A stretch of 64,000 bases of DNA from Burkholderia sp. TSV86 (lineage in GTDB: Bacteria; Pseudomonadota; Gammaproteobacteria; Burkholderiales; Burkholderiaceae): the NCBI RefSeq assembly GCF_001522865.1, contig NZ_LOWB01000047.1:44097-108096 (forward strand). Direction: 5' to 3'. The position numbers and the translations under genes are program-made. The notes under the pieces were generated by a model, which searched no databases, had not been told where the DNA came from, and saw nothing but the letters and a program-made list of their open reading frames with translations. Below are positions 1-9,978 of this stretch, one piece after another; position 1 is the first letter of the stretch; each line of letters opens with the position of its first letter.

Positions 1-113
1 GTATATTTCGCGCATTTCGCGGCACGTTGCGTGCCGCTTGCCGTCCGGCCGCGTCCGGCACGGATGACGCCACCGCGCCGCGCGCGTCGGGTTGAGCGTG
101 AACGGGCGGCGCG

Positions 114-1796
114 TCAGTCGCGCCGGCGCGATCTCGGCCCGAGCGCGAAACCGGCCGCGAGCAGCAGCAGTGAAAGCGCGAGCACGGTGCTGTCACCGCT
201 CATCACGTATGGTGTGCGGCCCGCCGTGCCTTCGATCCGCACGTCGAGCGAGCCGATCGTGTAAGGCTTCAATCGGCCGATCACGCGCCCGCGCGCATCG
301 ATCGCGACCGTCATGCCGGTATTGGTCGCGCGCAGCATCGGCCGGCCCGTTTCGAGCGAGCGCATCCGGGCGATTTGCAGATGCTGGTCGAGCGCGATCG
401 TGTCGCCGAACCACGCGAGATTCGTTGCGTTGACGAGCACGCCGGGCGACACCGGATTGTCGCGGATCGACGCGGCGATTTGCTCGCCGAAGAGATCCTC
501 ATAGCAGATGTCGACCATCACCGGCTGGTTGCGCACGATGAAGGGCGGCTGCACGAGCGCGCCGCGCGCGAAATCGCCGAGCGGCATCTTCATCAGGTCG
601 ACGAACCAGCGAAAGCCCCACGGGATGAACTCGCCGAACGGCACCAGGTGGTGCTTGTCGTAACGGTAGATGTCGCGCGAATGCGGCGTCACGCCATACA
701 GGCTGTTCGTGTAGTCCACGATTCTGCCGTCCTCGGTGACCGTGTCGCCCACCGCGCCGAACACGATCGACGTGTTCGTCGTGTCGCTGAACCGGCGGAT
801 CGCACGGGCAAACGACTCGGGCAAATCCTGAATCGTCATGACCGCTATTGCCGTTTCCGGCGTGACGATCAGATCGGCCGGCTTGTCGGTGATCATCTTT
901 TGATACAGCTCGATCGCCGCGTCGATGCCCGCTTGCTCGAATTTGATCTCCTGCTTGACGTTGCCTTGCAGCAGCCGCACATCGAGCGGCGCGTTCGCGG
1001 GCACGGTCCACGGCACGAGCGCGAGCAGCGGGCCGGCCGCGACGAGCGCAAGCGCCGTGAGCGCGGGCGCGGCAGCGTTCGCCGTGCCCGCCGCGTTCGC
1101 GGCACGCGCGCCGCCTGGCGAGGCTGCCGCGCGCCTGCCGGCGCGCACACGGACGATCGCCTGCACCGCCAGAGCCGCGACGAGCGCGAGCACCCACGCA
1201 ACGCCATAGACGCCGACGAGCGACGCATAGCCGGCAAGCGGGCCGTCGACTTGCGCGTAACCGCTCGCGAGCCACGGAAAGCCGGTGAACACGGTGCCGC
1301 GCAGCCATTCGCCGACGGCCCACGCGCTCGCGAACGCGAACGCGTGATACCAAGCCGGCGGCAACGGGCGTTGGCCGGCGGCGGCCGTGCGTTGCGCGCG
1401 CCTGGCGCACAACGACCAGAGCGCCGCCGCGAACGCGGGATAGATCGACAGATACGCGCAGAACAGCACGAGTGCGCCGCCCGCGAGCGGCGCGGCCATC
1501 TCGCCGTACACGTGCATGCTGATATAGAGCCACCAGATGCCGGTGATGAAGTTGCCGAAGCCGAACGCGCCGCCCGTTGCCGCCGCTTGCGTCCAGCGGG
1601 TGGTGCGCGTGAGCTGCGCGAACAGCCACGCGAACACGGCGATTTGCAGCCAGCCGCCATGCGGCGTCGGCGCGAACGTCAGCGTATTGACCGCGCCTGC
1701 GAGCAGTGCGGCGGGATAGTGCCAGACGGGCAGCGCGCGGCCGGCGGCCGTTGGGCAAGCGCCGTGCGGCGGGCGGGTCGAAATCGGTTCGGCCAT
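114..1796 (-). CDS. lnt: Apolipoprotein N-acyltransferase
   Basis: Inner-membrane enzyme that adds the third acyl chain to the N-terminal cysteine of lipoproteins, the last step of lipoprotein maturation. The 560-residue product has an N-terminal block of several hydrophobic segments (about residues 20-270) followed by a periplasmic nitrilase-type domain. The nitrilase catalytic residues are visible: Glu in TPETA, Lys in the stretch before VPFGEFIPWG, and Cys in CYEDLFGE. Length is slightly above the usual 510-540, from extra Ala/Gly-rich linker sequence around residues 225-245. The ATG is 84 bases downstream of the corC-like stop, as in the conserved Gram-negative ybeY-corC-lnt order, so it is probably the last gene of that operon. 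The symbol rests on domain order and motifs. Confidence 0.95.
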   Translation of the reverse strand: MAEPISTRPPHGACPTAAGRALPVWHYPAALLAGAVNTLTFAPTPHGGWLQIAVFAWLFAQLTRTTRWTQAAATGGAFGFGNFITGIWWLYISMHVYGEMAAPLAGGALVLFCAYLSIYPAFAAALWSLCARRAQRTAAAGQRPLPPAWYHAFAFASAWAVGEWLRGTVFTGFPWLASGYAQVDGPLAGYASLVGVYGVAWVLALVAALAVQAIVRVRAGRRAAASPGGARAANAAGTANAAAPALTALALVAAGPLLALVPWTVPANAPLDVRLLQGNVKQEIKFEQAGIDAAIELYQKMITDKPADLIVTPETAIAVMTIQDLPESFARAIRRFSDTTNTSIVFGAVGDTVTEDGRIVDYTNSLYGVTPHSRDIYRYDKHHLVPFGEFIPWGFRWFVDLMKMPLGDFARGALVQPPFIVRNQPVMVDICYEDLFGEQIAASIRDNPVSPGVLVNATNLAWFGDTIALDQHLQIARMRSLETGRPMLRATNTGMTVAIDARGRVIGRLKPYTIGSLDVRIEGTAGRTPYVMSGDSTVLALSLLLLAAGFALGPRSRRRD

Positions 1797-1880
1797 GCGG
1801 GCGTCGGAAAAGCGTTGGAGGGGGCGGCTGGCGAGCCAGTCGGCGCCAATGGCGGCGCCGATCGCGGCGCTATCGCGCGG

Positions 1881-2771
1881 TCATTCGGTTTCGCCGGCCG
1901 TGAGGCCGCGCCGGCTCGCGAGCGGCGTGCGGCGCACGAGCAGCACGTGGATCTGGCGAGCGTCGCCGCGCTGGATCTCGAATACCAGGTCGCCCAGACG
2001 CACTTTTTCGCCGCGATGCGGCACGCGGCCAAAATGGTGCGTGATGAGGCCGCCGATCGTATCGACTTCGTCGTCCGGAAAATGGGTGCCGAACGTTTCG
2101 TTGAATTGCTCGATCTCGGTGAGCGCGCGGACGCGATAGCGGCCGTCCGGCGCGGCGAGGATGTTGCCCGCTTCCTCGTCGAAATCGTATTCGTCCTCGA
2201 TGTCGCCGACGATCTGCTCGAGCACGTCCTCGATCGTGATGAGGCCCGCGACGCCGCCGTATTCGTCGACGACGATCGCGAGGTGGTTTCGATTCACGCG
2301 GAAATCGTGCAGCAGCACGTTCAGCCGCTTCGATTCGGGGATAAAGACGGCGGGGCGCAGCATTCCGCGCACGTCGAATTCCTCTTCGGCGTAAAAGCGC
2401 AGCAGATCCTTCGCGAGCAGCACGCCGATGACGTTGTCGCGGTTGTCTTCGTAGACGGGGTAGCGCGAGTGCGCCTTTTCGAGCACGAACGGGATGAAAT
2501 CCTCGGGCTTGTCGGCGATGTTGATCGCGTCCATTTGCGCGCGGGGCACCATGATGTCGCGCGCGCACAGGTCGGATACCTGGAACACCCCTTCGATCAT
2601 CGACAGCGAATCGGCGTCGATCAGATTGCGTTCGTGCGCGTCCTGCAGGATTTCGAGGAGTTCGCCCCGCGATTCGGGCTCGGGCGAGATGAAGTCGGTC
2701 AGGCGCTCGAGCAGCGAGCGCTTTTCATGCGGTTTGTCGGTAGGTTTTCGACTGGGATACGAATCGTTCAT
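1881..2771 (-). CDS. corC: CorC/HlyC-type CBS-pair protein (transporter-associated)
   Basis: A 296-residue soluble protein of the CorC family, which is linked to magnesium and cobalt efflux. It has two CBS domains (about residues 70-190), seen as ARDIMVPRAQMDAI and the HLAIVVDEYGGVAGLITIEDVLEQIVGDI stretch around residue 165, then a C-terminal CorC_HlyC domain (about 205-290). The frame stays open well upstream, but that part is Arg/Pro/Ala-rich and unlike any CorC. The ATG giving MNDSYPSRK is chosen because the acidic N-terminus (LLERLTDFISPEPESRGELLEIL) is family-typical. It lies between chaC and lnt on the same strand. Confidence 0.93.
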   Translation of the reverse strand: MNDSYPSRKPTDKPHEKRSLLERLTDFISPEPESRGELLEILQDAHERNLIDADSLSMIEGVFQVSDLCARDIMVPRAQMDAINIADKPEDFIPFVLEKAHSRYPVYEDNRDNVIGVLLAKDLLRFYAEEEFDVRGMLRPAVFIPESKRLNVLLHDFRVNRNHLAIVVDEYGGVAGLITIEDVLEQIVGDIEDEYDFDEEAGNILAAPDGRYRVRALTEIEQFNETFGTHFPDDEVDTIGGLITHHFGRVPHRGEKVRLGDLVFEIQRGDARQIHVLLVRRTPLASRRGLTAGETE

Positions 2772-3159
2772 GGTGGTGCGCTCCCGCTTGATGGAAAGCG
2801 CGCTGTCACGGAGTTGAGAAGGATACACCAAGGCCGTTGCGCTGCCGTGTCGGTCGTGCAGGGCGCGCGGGCGGCGCGGACGCGGATTGGGCGATCGCGT
2901 GGCGGCTGCCCGCTCGGCTGCCTTCATCGTAGCGCAGAAACCGGCGAGCGGGCACTGGCGGAAAACGGCTCGCCCGGGCGGCGGCGGCGATGGCCGGCGC
3001 GGGGGCCGCAGCGGGCCGCGGGTGCGCGGGCCGTGGCGCGAGTTCGCCTCGGGCGCGTGTGTTTTGCCGGCGCACCGCATGGCGCGCGCCGCGATCGATC
3101 CCGCGTTGCGTGGCGCAACGGCCGCACGGCAGGACAACCGGCAGCCGGCGCGCCGCCCG
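2772..3159. other. Intergenic, no supported gene
   Basis: 388 bases between chaC and the corC-like gene. Short open frames exist on both strands but encode only Arg/Ala/Pro-rich sequence typical of GC-rich non-coding DNA. No RNA gene or clear terminator was recognised. Confidence 0.5.
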
Positions 3160-3798
3160 CTAGCGGCAACGCGCGAGCAGCGCCTCCAGCGTGCGGTCGG
3201 GCATCCCGCTGTCGCGCAGCGCGGCGACGGTGCGGCTCACGTAGTCGAGCGTCGTGCCGTAGCGGCCGCACGCACAGCCGAACACGGTCTTCACGATTTC
3301 GTCGGGCAGCTTGCCGGTGTAGGTCGGCGCGTCGCGCCGCATGACGAACGCGAGCGCGCTGACGCGCGCTCCGTTCGCGAGCACGCACGGCAGCCATGCG
3401 GGACGGTACGAACCCATCGCCATCTCGCGCCGCCACAGCGCTTCGAGGTGCGGCATCGCGGTGCGGCCGGCGAGTTTGAATGCGAGCCCGGTGCACGAGC
3501 CGCCACGGTCGAGCGCGAGTACGAGTCCCGGTTGCTCGGGCGTGCCGCGATTCACGCGTGACCACAAATAGAGTCCGCGATGATAGCCGTGAATCTTCGC
3601 GCGCACGGCCTCGGCGGTCGGCATGCCGGGGTTCCAGATCAGCGAGCCATAACCGAACAGCCACAGATCGCTCATGCGATCCCAGTTGGCGAGCGCCGCG
3701 GCGAGCGACGCCGCGAGTTCCGCGTCGCTCAGGTAGCGCGCTTCGCCGAGCGGCGGCGGATACGCGCGGGCCGGCAGCAAGGGGGCAGGGTGGTCCAC
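3160..3798 (-). CDS. chaC: ChaC-type glutathione-specific gamma-glutamylcyclotransferase
   Basis: Predicted to cleave cytosolic glutathione to 5-oxoproline and Cys-Gly. The 212-residue protein has the hallmark substrate-binding loop LFGYGSLIWNPGM at about residue 47, then RSRVNRGTPEQPGLVLALDRGG and a conserved core ending in the YVSRTVAALRDSGMPD helix; all are typical of bacterial ChaC (about 220 residues). It is 18 bases downstream of ybeY on the same strand, so it appears inserted into the ybeY-corC-lnt string and may be co-transcribed. The family is clear; the substrate is inferred from family members. Confidence 0.9.
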   Translation of the reverse strand: MDHPAPLLPARAYPPPLGEARYLSDAELAASLAAALANWDRMSDLWLFGYGSLIWNPGMPTAEAVRAKIHGYHRGLYLWSRVNRGTPEQPGLVLALDRGGSCTGLAFKLAGRTAMPHLEALWRREMAMGSYRPAWLPCVLANGARVSALAFVMRRDAPTYTGKLPDEIVKTVFGCACGRYGTTLDYVSRTVAALRDSGMPDRTLEALLARCR

Positions 3799-3816
3799 GG
3801 CTGACGGCTGTGCGGA

Positions 3817-4599
3817 TCAGCGATACGGATTCGGAAAGCCGAGCCGCGCGAGGATATCGACTTCGAGCGCTTCCATTTCGGCGGCGTCCGCCTTGCCCCG
3901 CTCGTGATCGTAGCCCTGCGCGTGCAGCGCGCCGTGCACGAGCAGATGCGCGTAGTGCGCGACGAGCGTCTTGCCTTGCGCGCGCGCTTCCTTCTCGACG
4001 ACGGGGCAGCACAGTACGAGATCGGCGACCGTCGCGCCGTCCGGCTCGTCGCCGTATGCGAAGGTCAGCACGTTGGTCGGATAGTCCTTGTGCCGGTAGC
4101 TTGCGTTGAGCGCGCGGCCTTCGGTTTCGCCGACGAAGCGCACGGTGAACTGCGCGTCGGCGAACAGCGCTGCCTCGAGCCATTCGGCGATCACCTTGCG
4201 CTTGGGCAGCGTCTTGCGCTGCGCATCGCCGATTTCGTCGCCATATTGGAGCGCGAGGTCGAGTTCGGGCTCGCGCGCCTCATCGGCTTCGTCATGCACA
4301 TGGTCGGGGTTCTCGTCGGCGCTGACCGCGACGATCACGCTGTCGTAATGTTCGGGGCGCAGCGCCAGGCTCGCGCGCAGCGCCGGGTTCGCGTGCTGCG
4401 CGACGATCGCGACGGCTGCGTCGCCCGAGTGGCCGGAGAGGTCGAACATCAGGCTGCGGCCGTCGGCGAAATCGACGCGCAGCGCTTGCGCATCGATCGT
4501 TTTGACTTTGCCTTTGGCGTCGAACAGCGACAGGCGGGGGGCTTCGGTTTGCGCCGCGTCGGCGTGCGCGGGCTTTTTCGGAGGACGAGACGATTTCAT
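3817..4599 (-). CDS. ybeY: Endoribonuclease YbeY, 16S rRNA maturation factor
   Basis: Metal-dependent single-strand RNase used in 16S rRNA 3'-end maturation and ribosome quality control. The zinc-binding H-x3-H-x5-H motif is clear near the C-terminus (HGALHAQGYDHERG), and NVLTFAYGDEP is the usual core strand. The chosen ATG gives 260 residues; an in-frame ATG 13 codons upstream is possible. About 95 residues precede the core, with acidic patches (DENPDHVHDEADEAREPE) absent from the E. coli enzyme (155 residues), an extension I recall from Burkholderia orthologues. It lies downstream of phoH and miaB, its usual partners. Confidence 0.93.
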   Translation of the reverse strand: MKSSRPPKKPAHADAAQTEAPRLSLFDAKGKVKTIDAQALRVDFADGRSLMFDLSGHSGDAAVAIVAQHANPALRASLALRPEHYDSVIVAVSADENPDHVHDEADEAREPELDLALQYGDEIGDAQRKTLPKRKVIAEWLEAALFADAQFTVRFVGETEGRALNASYRHKDYPTNVLTFAYGDEPDGATVADLVLCCPVVEKEARAQGKTLVAHYAHLLVHGALHAQGYDHERGKADAAEMEALEVDILARLGFPNPYR

Positions 4600-4857
4600 C
4601 ACGCTTACGTCGGTTTGAACGCGCTGAGGATACACCAAATGGACAGGCGTCCGGCGATGGTTGGGGCGCAGCTCGCACTGGTGAAGCGGGGGCCTTGCGC
4701 AGCCTGATCATCGAGTCTTGCCGCCAAGCCTGATCTGGTGGTCGGCGAATCCGGCGTGCGCGCCGCGCGATGCAGCGCGGCACGCCGTGTTCCGCCGGAA
4801 AAGGCGCGCCGTCGGAAGCGGCGGCGCCCGCAAGTCCGTCACCGGCGCGAACCGGCC

Positions 4858-5904
4858 CTAGTCGTCCTGCCGCTGCGCGTGAAATTCGTCATACGCCTCG
4901 ACGATCCGCGCGACGAGCGGATGCCGCACCACATCGGCGCTCGAGAAGCGCGTGAGCGCGATGCCGCGCACGCCGGAGAGCACCTGTTGCGCCTCGATGA
5001 GGCCGCTCTTGTGGCCGCGCGGCAGATCGACCTGCGTCGTGTCGCCGGTGACGACCGCCTTCGAGCCGAAACCGATCCGCGTGAGAAACATCTTCATCTG
5101 CTCGGGCGTCGTGTTCTGCGCCTCGTCGAGGATGATGAACGCGTGGTTCAGCGTGCGCCCGCGCATATAAGCGAGCGGCGCGATCTCGATCATCTGGCGC
5201 TCGAACATCTTCGCGGTTTTGTCGAAGCCGAGCAGATCGTACAGCGCGTCGTACAGCGGCCGCAGATATGGATCGACCTTCTGCGCGAGATCGCCCGGCA
5301 GAAAGCCGAGCCGCTCGCCCGCCTCGACCGCCGGGCGCGTCAGTACGATCCGCTTGACTTGGTCGCGCTCGAGCGCGTCGACCGCACACGCGACCGCCAG
5401 ATAGGTCTTGCCGGTGCCCGCCGGCCCGACGCCGAACGTGACGTCGTGCGACAGAATCTGCTTCAGGTACTCGCGCTGCGCGGGCGTGCGGCCGCGCAGA
5501 TCCGCGCGGCGCGTGTAGAGCTTGGGCGCCGCATCCTCGCCGGCGGGTTCGCCGGCGGGCTCATCGAACGGATGGTCGGGGTCGCCACGCAGGCGCACGT
5601 CGATTTCGTCGCCGCCGTTGCCGGTGTGGCGCGGGTTGCCCGGATGGCGCGCCTCGACGAGCGCGAGCTGGATGTCGTCGACCGACAGCGGATCACGCGC
5701 GCGGTTGTAGAAATCCTCGAGCGCGGCGAGCGCGAGCTTGGCGCCGCGGCCGCGGATCGCGATCCGGTGGCCGCGGCGCGACAGCGTCACGTCGAGCGCC
5801 TGTTCGATCTGGCGCAGGTTTTCGTCGAGCGGGCCGCAGAGGTTGGCCAGGCGCGCGTTGTCGTCGCGCGGCGCGGTGAATTCCAGTGCTTGGGCGGTTT
5901 TCAA
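4858..5904 (-). CDS. ybeZ: PhoH-family ATPase (YbeZ)
   Basis: Cytosolic P-loop NTPase encoded with ybeY in most proteobacteria and thought to act with it in RNA metabolism. The 348-residue product carries Walker [12 protein letters not shown] at about residue 160 and Walker [17 protein letters not shown], followed by the sensor motif [14 protein letters not shown]. About 100 N-terminal residues ([16 protein letters not shown]) match the family's KH-like region. It begins 36 bases after the miaB stop, and about 260 bases separate it from the ybeY ATG. Often annotated phoH-like; phosphate regulation is not implied. Confidence 0.94.
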   Translation of the reverse strand: MKTAQALEFTAPRDDNARLANLCGPLDENLRQIEQALDVTLSRRGHRIAIRGRGAKLALAALEDFYNRARDPLSVDDIQLALVEARHPGNPRHTGNGGDEIDVRLRGDPDHPFDEPAGEPAGEDAAPKLYTRRADLRGRTPAQREYLKQILSHDVTFGVGPAGTGKTYLAVACAVDALERDQVKRIVLTRPAVEAGERLGFLPGDLAQKVDPYLRPLYDALYDLLGFDKTAKMFERQMIEIAPLAYMRGRTLNHAFIILDEAQNTTPEQMKMFLTRIGFGSKAVVTGDTTQVDLPRGHKSGLIEAQQVLSGVRGIALTRFSSADVVRHPLVARIVEAYDEFHAQRQDD

Positions 5905-5940
5905 AGTGGCGTTGGGCTCCAGCGATGGCGGGGTATCGCG

Positions 5941-7341
5941 TCAGTGCGTGTTCGTGCTTGCATCGTCGTGCGCGAGCACCAGCTCGCCGCGCAGCGAATG
6001 CGGATAAGCGTGATTGATCGTCACGTCGACCATCTGGCCGATCAGGCGCGGGTGCGATGCGACGGGCGCGGGGAAATTGACGACCCGGTTGTTCTCGGTG
6101 CGCCCCGCGAGTTCGTTCGGGTCCTTACGCGACGGCCCTTCGACGAGAATCCGCTCGACCTTGCCGACCATCGCTTCGCTGATCCGGACGACGTTCGCAT
6201 CGATGGTCGCCTGCAGATGTTGCAGCCGTTTGAGCTTGACTTCGCGCGGCGTGTCGTCGGCGAGGTTCGCGGCCGGCGTGCCGGGGCGCGGGCTGTAGAT
6301 GAACGAGAAACTGGTGTCGTAATTCATTTCGTCGACGAGTTTCATCGTCTTGTCGAAATCGGCGTCGGTCTCGCCAGGAAAGCCGACGATGATGTCGGTC
6401 GACAGCGACAGGTTCGGGCGGATCGCGCGCAGCTTGCGAATCACCGATTTGTATTCGAGCACCGTATAGCCGCGTTTCATGGCCATCAGGATCCGGTCGC
6501 AGCCGTGCTGGACCGGCAGGTGCAGGTGATCGACGAGCTTGTCGACCTTCGCGTAGACGTCGATCAGCCGTTGCGTGAACTCCTTCGGATGAGACGTCGT
6601 GTAGCGGATGCGCTCGATGCCGGGAATCTCGGCGACGTATTCGATCAGGGTGGCGAAATCGGCGATCTCGTGCGACCCCAGCGAAGCCCCGTTGGCGGAC
6701 GAGCCGCGGGTCAGCGCGCCGCGATAGGCGTTCACGTTCTGGCCGAGCAGCGTCACTTCGCGCACGCCCTGGTCGGCGAGGCCGGCGATTTCGGTCAGCA
6801 CGTCGTCGAGCGGGCGCGACACTTCGTCGCCGCGCGTGTACGGCACGACGCAGTAGCTGCAGAACTTGCTGCAGCCTTCCATGATCGACACGAACGCGCT
6901 CGGCCCCTCGACGCGCGCGGGCGGCAGATGGTCGAACTTCTCGATCTCGGGAAACGTGATGTCGACTTGCGCGCGGCCGCTCGCGCGGCGCGCGTCGATC
7001 ATCTTCGGCAGCCGGTGCAGCGTTTGCGGGCCGAACACCAGGTCGACGTAAGGCGCGCGCGCGACGATCGACGCACCTTCCTGGCTCGCGACGCAGCCGC
7101 CGACGCCGATCAACAGATCCGGCTTGGCCTCCTTCAGCTCGCGCACGCGGCCGAGATCGGAAAACACTTTCTCCTGCGCCTTCTCGCGCACCGAGCAGGT
7201 GTTGAACAGGATGATGTCCGCGTCCTCGGGGGAGTCGGTCTTCTCCAGCCCTTCGGCAGCGTGGAGCACGTCGACCATTTTGTCCGAGTCGTACTCGTTC
7301 ATCTGGCAGCCGAAGGTCTTGACGTAAACTTTTTGGGTCAT
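5941..7341 (-). CDS. miaB: tRNA-2-methylthio-N6-dimethylallyladenosine synthase MiaB
   Basis: Radical-SAM methylthiotransferase that converts i6A37 to ms2i6A37 in tRNAs reading UNN codons. The 466 residues contain the N-terminal UPF0004 domain ([32 protein letters not shown]), supplying three cysteines for the auxiliary cluster, then the radical-SAM triad [15 protein letters not shown] at about residue 155. A C-terminal TRAM domain includes [21 protein letters not shown]. The length equals the family norm. It is the first gene of the leftward housekeeping string; a candidate promoter lies 140 bases upstream. Confidence 0.97.
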   Translation of the reverse strand: MTQKVYVKTFGCQMNEYDSDKMVDVLHAAEGLEKTDSPEDADIILFNTCSVREKAQEKVFSDLGRVRELKEAKPDLLIGVGGCVASQEGASIVARAPYVDLVFGPQTLHRLPKMIDARRASGRAQVDITFPEIEKFDHLPPARVEGPSAFVSIMEGCSKFCSYCVVPYTRGDEVSRPLDDVLTEIAGLADQGVREVTLLGQNVNAYRGALTRGSSANGASLGSHEIADFATLIEYVAEIPGIERIRYTTSHPKEFTQRLIDVYAKVDKLVDHLHLPVQHGCDRILMAMKRGYTVLEYKSVIRKLRAIRPNLSLSTDIIVGFPGETDADFDKTMKLVDEMNYDTSFSFIYSPRPGTPAANLADDTPREVKLKRLQHLQATIDANVVRISEAMVGKVERILVEGPSRKDPNELAGRTENNRVVNFPAPVASHPRLIGQMVDVTINHAYPHSLRGELVLAHDDASTNTH

Positions 7342-7481
7342 GAGGGTTCGCCGTTCGCAGTGGTTGACCTGGGGGCGTCGTTCAAATCGATTGGGGGGAC
7401 GGATCGGTGCGACGCGGCGCGCACGGCCGCAGGTGCCAATGTGCGCGTCGCGAGGAGAGGATGCCGCCGGGAAAGCTTTCC

Positions 7482-7487
7482 ATTATA
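7482..7487 (-). promoter_or_regulatory. Candidate -10 box for the miaB operon
   Basis: Read on the minus strand this is a perfect TATAAT about 140 bases before the miaB start, in otherwise very GC-rich sequence. No convincing -35 is present at 16-18 bases, so this is only a candidate. Confidence 0.35.
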
Positions 7488-7600
7488 GCTTTTCGGACCG
7501 CCCGGCGAGCGATGGAACCGGATGAGCAACGGCGGCGGCGCGGCCGCGCTGCGCTGCGCGGCTTCCGGCCGGCTTGGCCGGTATTGCCGGCCCGCCTGCG

Positions 7601-8533
7601 TCAGCGGCACGCATTCAATAAATCGTCGAGCGCGGCTTCTTCCTGCGCGAAGCGCTCGACGAGGTAATCGAGCAGCACGCGCACGCGCGGCGGCATGTAA
7701 CGCTTGCTGTGATAGATCGCGTGCAGCGGCGCATCGTGGTGCCGCCAGTCGGGCAGCAGCACCTGCAAGCGGCCCGCGCGGACGTCGCCCGCGATATCCC
7801 AGATCGACTTCAGCGCGATCCCGTAGCCGCGGATCGTCCATTCGCGCGTGAGGCCGCCGTCGTTCGTTTCGTGCGCGTTATCGAGCGGCACGGTGTAGGT
7901 CTGCGTTTCGTTGCCGCGCGTGAAGCGCCATACGTTCATCGGCCCGGACGCGATCGTGATCACGTTGCACGGAAAACGCGCCAGATCGTGCGGGTCCTCC
8001 GGCGCGCCGTGCGCCGCGACGAACGCGGGCGACGCGCACAGCACCCGCCGGTTCGTCGCGAGGCGCCGCGCGACGAGCGCGCCGTCCGGAGGTGCCGCGA
8101 AGCGGATCGCGAGATCGATCTCGTCCTGCCACAGATTCGACGACGAATCGGACGCCGTGAGCGAAAACCGCACGTCCGGATAGCGGACGATGAAGGCGTC
8201 TAACCAGTCGAGCAGCAGATGGCGGCCGAAATCCGACGTCGACGACAGCCGCACCTTGCCGCTCACGGCATGGCGGCCCTCCTGCAGCATCGCGTCGGCG
8301 TCGTCGAGCGCCTGCAGCGCTTGGCGGCAGCAGTTCAGATAGAGCCGCCCTTCGTCGGTGAGCCGCAGCCGGCGCGTTGAGCGCTCGAACAGCCGCGTCG
8401 ACACCTGCGCCTCGAGCTTCGCAAGCCGCGCGCTCGCGGCGGCGGGCGTCAAGTTGAGCTTGCGTCCCGCGGCTGACAGGCTGCCCAGGTCCGCAGCCTC
8501 GACGAACAAGCGGATATCTCCCAGTCGGTCCAT
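7601..8533 (-). CDS. LysR-family transcriptional regulator
   Basis: The 310-residue product has an N-terminal winged helix-turn-helix (RLFVEAADLGSLSAAGRKLNLTPAAASARLAKLE) and a C-terminal periplasmic-binding-protein-like effector domain (from about residue 90). The first ATG, giving MDRLGDIRLF, is chosen; an upstream TTG would add 11 residues outside the usual fold. It is divergent from the MFS gene at 8691, with 157 bases between, the classic layout for a LysR regulator controlling its neighbour. The effector is unknown. Confidence 0.9.
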   Translation of the reverse strand: MDRLGDIRLFVEAADLGSLSAAGRKLNLTPAAASARLAKLEAQVSTRLFERSTRRLRLTDEGRLYLNCCRQALQALDDADAMLQEGRHAVSGKVRLSSTSDFGRHLLLDWLDAFIVRYPDVRFSLTASDSSSNLWQDEIDLAIRFAAPPDGALVARRLATNRRVLCASPAFVAAHGAPEDPHDLARFPCNVITIASGPMNVWRFTRGNETQTYTVPLDNAHETNDGGLTREWTIRGYGIALKSIWDIAGDVRAGRLQVLLPDWRHHDAPLHAIYHSKRYMPPRVRVLLDYLVERFAQEEAALDDLLNACR

Positions 8534-8690
8534 GCGATTTTTCAACGGCGTTTGAAAATGCTTCAAATGCTACGCCAATTATCAAATATTCACTGATTCG
8601 AGACAATGCGCGCACGTTGCGGTGCGGGATGAACGGCGCCGCCGTGCTTATCGTCAGGATTCGCATCAAAACTTGGATCAGGAGAATTTC

Positions 8691-9848
8691 ATGCCTTTAC
8701 CGTTGCTCGCGCTCGCGATCAGCGCCTTCGCGATCGGCACCACCGAATTCGTCATCATGGGCTTGCTGCCCGATGTCGCGCGCGACCTCGCGGTGACGCT
8801 GCCCGCCGCCGGGCTGCTCGTGAGCGGCTATGCGCTCGGCGTCGCGGCGGGGGCGCCGCTTCTTGCCGTGCTCACGAGCCGGATGCCGCGCAAGGCGGCG
8901 CTGCAATTGCTGATGGCGATCTTCATCGTCGGCAACGTGCTGTGCGCACTCGCGCACGGCTACGCGATGCTGATGGTCGCGCGCGTGGTCACATCGTTCG
9001 CGCACGGTTCGTTTTTCGGGATCGGCTCGGTCGTCGCCGCATCGCTGGTGTCGCCGACCAAGCGGGCGAGCGCGATCGCGTTGATGTTTACCGGACTCAC
9101 GCTCGCCACCGTGCTCGGCGTGCCGTTCGGCACTTTCGTCGGCCAGACGCTCGGCTGGCGCACGACGTTCTGGATCGTCGCGGCGCTTGGCGTCGCGTCG
9201 CTCGCGGGCATCGCGGCGCTCGTGCCGAAGCAGCCCGATGCGGCGCGCGTCGCGTTCGGCCGCGAGCTGAGCGTGCTGAAAGAGCCGCAGGTATGGCTCG
9301 CGCTCGCGATGACGGTGCTCGGCTTCGGCGGCGTGTTCGTCGTGTTCACGTATATCACGCCGATTCTCGAGGACGTGACGGGTTTCGCGCCGCGTTCGGT
9401 CGCATTGATCCTCGTGCTGTTCGGCGTTGGGCTCACGATCGGCAACACGATCGGCGGCAAGCTCGCGGATCGCGCGCTGATGCGCTCGCTGATCGCGATC
9501 CTTGCCGTGCTCGCGGCGGTGATGGCGGTGTTCGCGAGAACCAGCCATCTGCCCGCCGCGGCCGCCGTCACGGTGTTCGTCTGGGGGATCGCCGCGTTCG
9601 CGACGGTGCCGCCGTTGCAGATGCGCGTTGTCGAGAAGGCCGCGCATGCGCCGAATCTCGCGTCGACGCTCAATATCGGCGCGTTCAACGCGGGCAATGC
9701 GGGTGGCGTCGCGCTCACGCACGGTTTGGCGCTCGATGCGCTGCCCTGGGTGGCGGCCGTGGTCACGCTCGCGGCGATCGCGGTCACGGCGCTCGCCGCG
9801 CGGCTCGATGCGCGAGCGTCGGCCGGGGCGGCTGCAGCGGCGCGATGA
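8691..9848 (+). CDS. MFS drug/sugar efflux transporter (AraJ/PbuE-like)
   Basis: Twelve-helix major-facilitator permease of 385 residues. The N-terminus (LALAISAFAIGTTEFVIMGL) is the signature of the DHA1 subfamily containing AraJ, YdhP and NepI. The loop 2-3 motif appears as SRMPRKAALQLLM. The ATG has a Shine-Dalgarno AGGAG 7 bases upstream and removes a charged 23-residue extension that would precede helix 1. It is divergent from the LysR gene, its likely regulator. Substrate cannot be assigned from sequence. Confidence 0.9.
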   Translation: MPLPLLALAISAFAIGTTEFVIMGLLPDVARDLAVTLPAAGLLVSGYALGVAAGAPLLAVLTSRMPRKAALQLLMAIFIVGNVLCALAHGYAMLMVARVVTSFAHGSFFGIGSVVAASLVSPTKRASAIALMFTGLTLATVLGVPFGTFVGQTLGWRTTFWIVAALGVASLAGIAALVPKQPDAARVAFGRELSVLKEPQVWLALAMTVLGFGGVFVVFTYITPILEDVTGFAPRSVALILVLFGVGLTIGNTIGGKLADRALMRSLIAILAVLAAVMAVFARTSHLPAAAAVTVFVWGIAAFATVPPLQMRVVEKAAHAPNLASTLNIGAFNAGNAGGVALTHGLALDALPWVAAVVTLAAIAVTALAARLDARASAGAAAAAR

Positions 9849-9978
9849 CATACGGCGGCGCGCTGTCCTCTGCAATCCTGATAACAGTGTGAAGATAACT
9901 TTGTTTGACCGGCGCGACGCGGGTGCTAGTCTTGCCTCACTTGAGTTCTGGGCTGGTTGTGGCCTTGGAGGTAACGTC

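Noticed and set aside
375..3344. Very long open frame on the plus strand opposite lnt and the corC-like gene
   Set aside because: It is Arg/Glu/Val-rich with no domain character and is antisense to two well-supported genes; such mirror frames are common in GC-rich DNA.
4738..7488. Long plus-strand open frame opposite phoH and miaB
   Set aside because: Antisense shadow of two conserved genes, with low-complexity Arg/Asp/Val composition.
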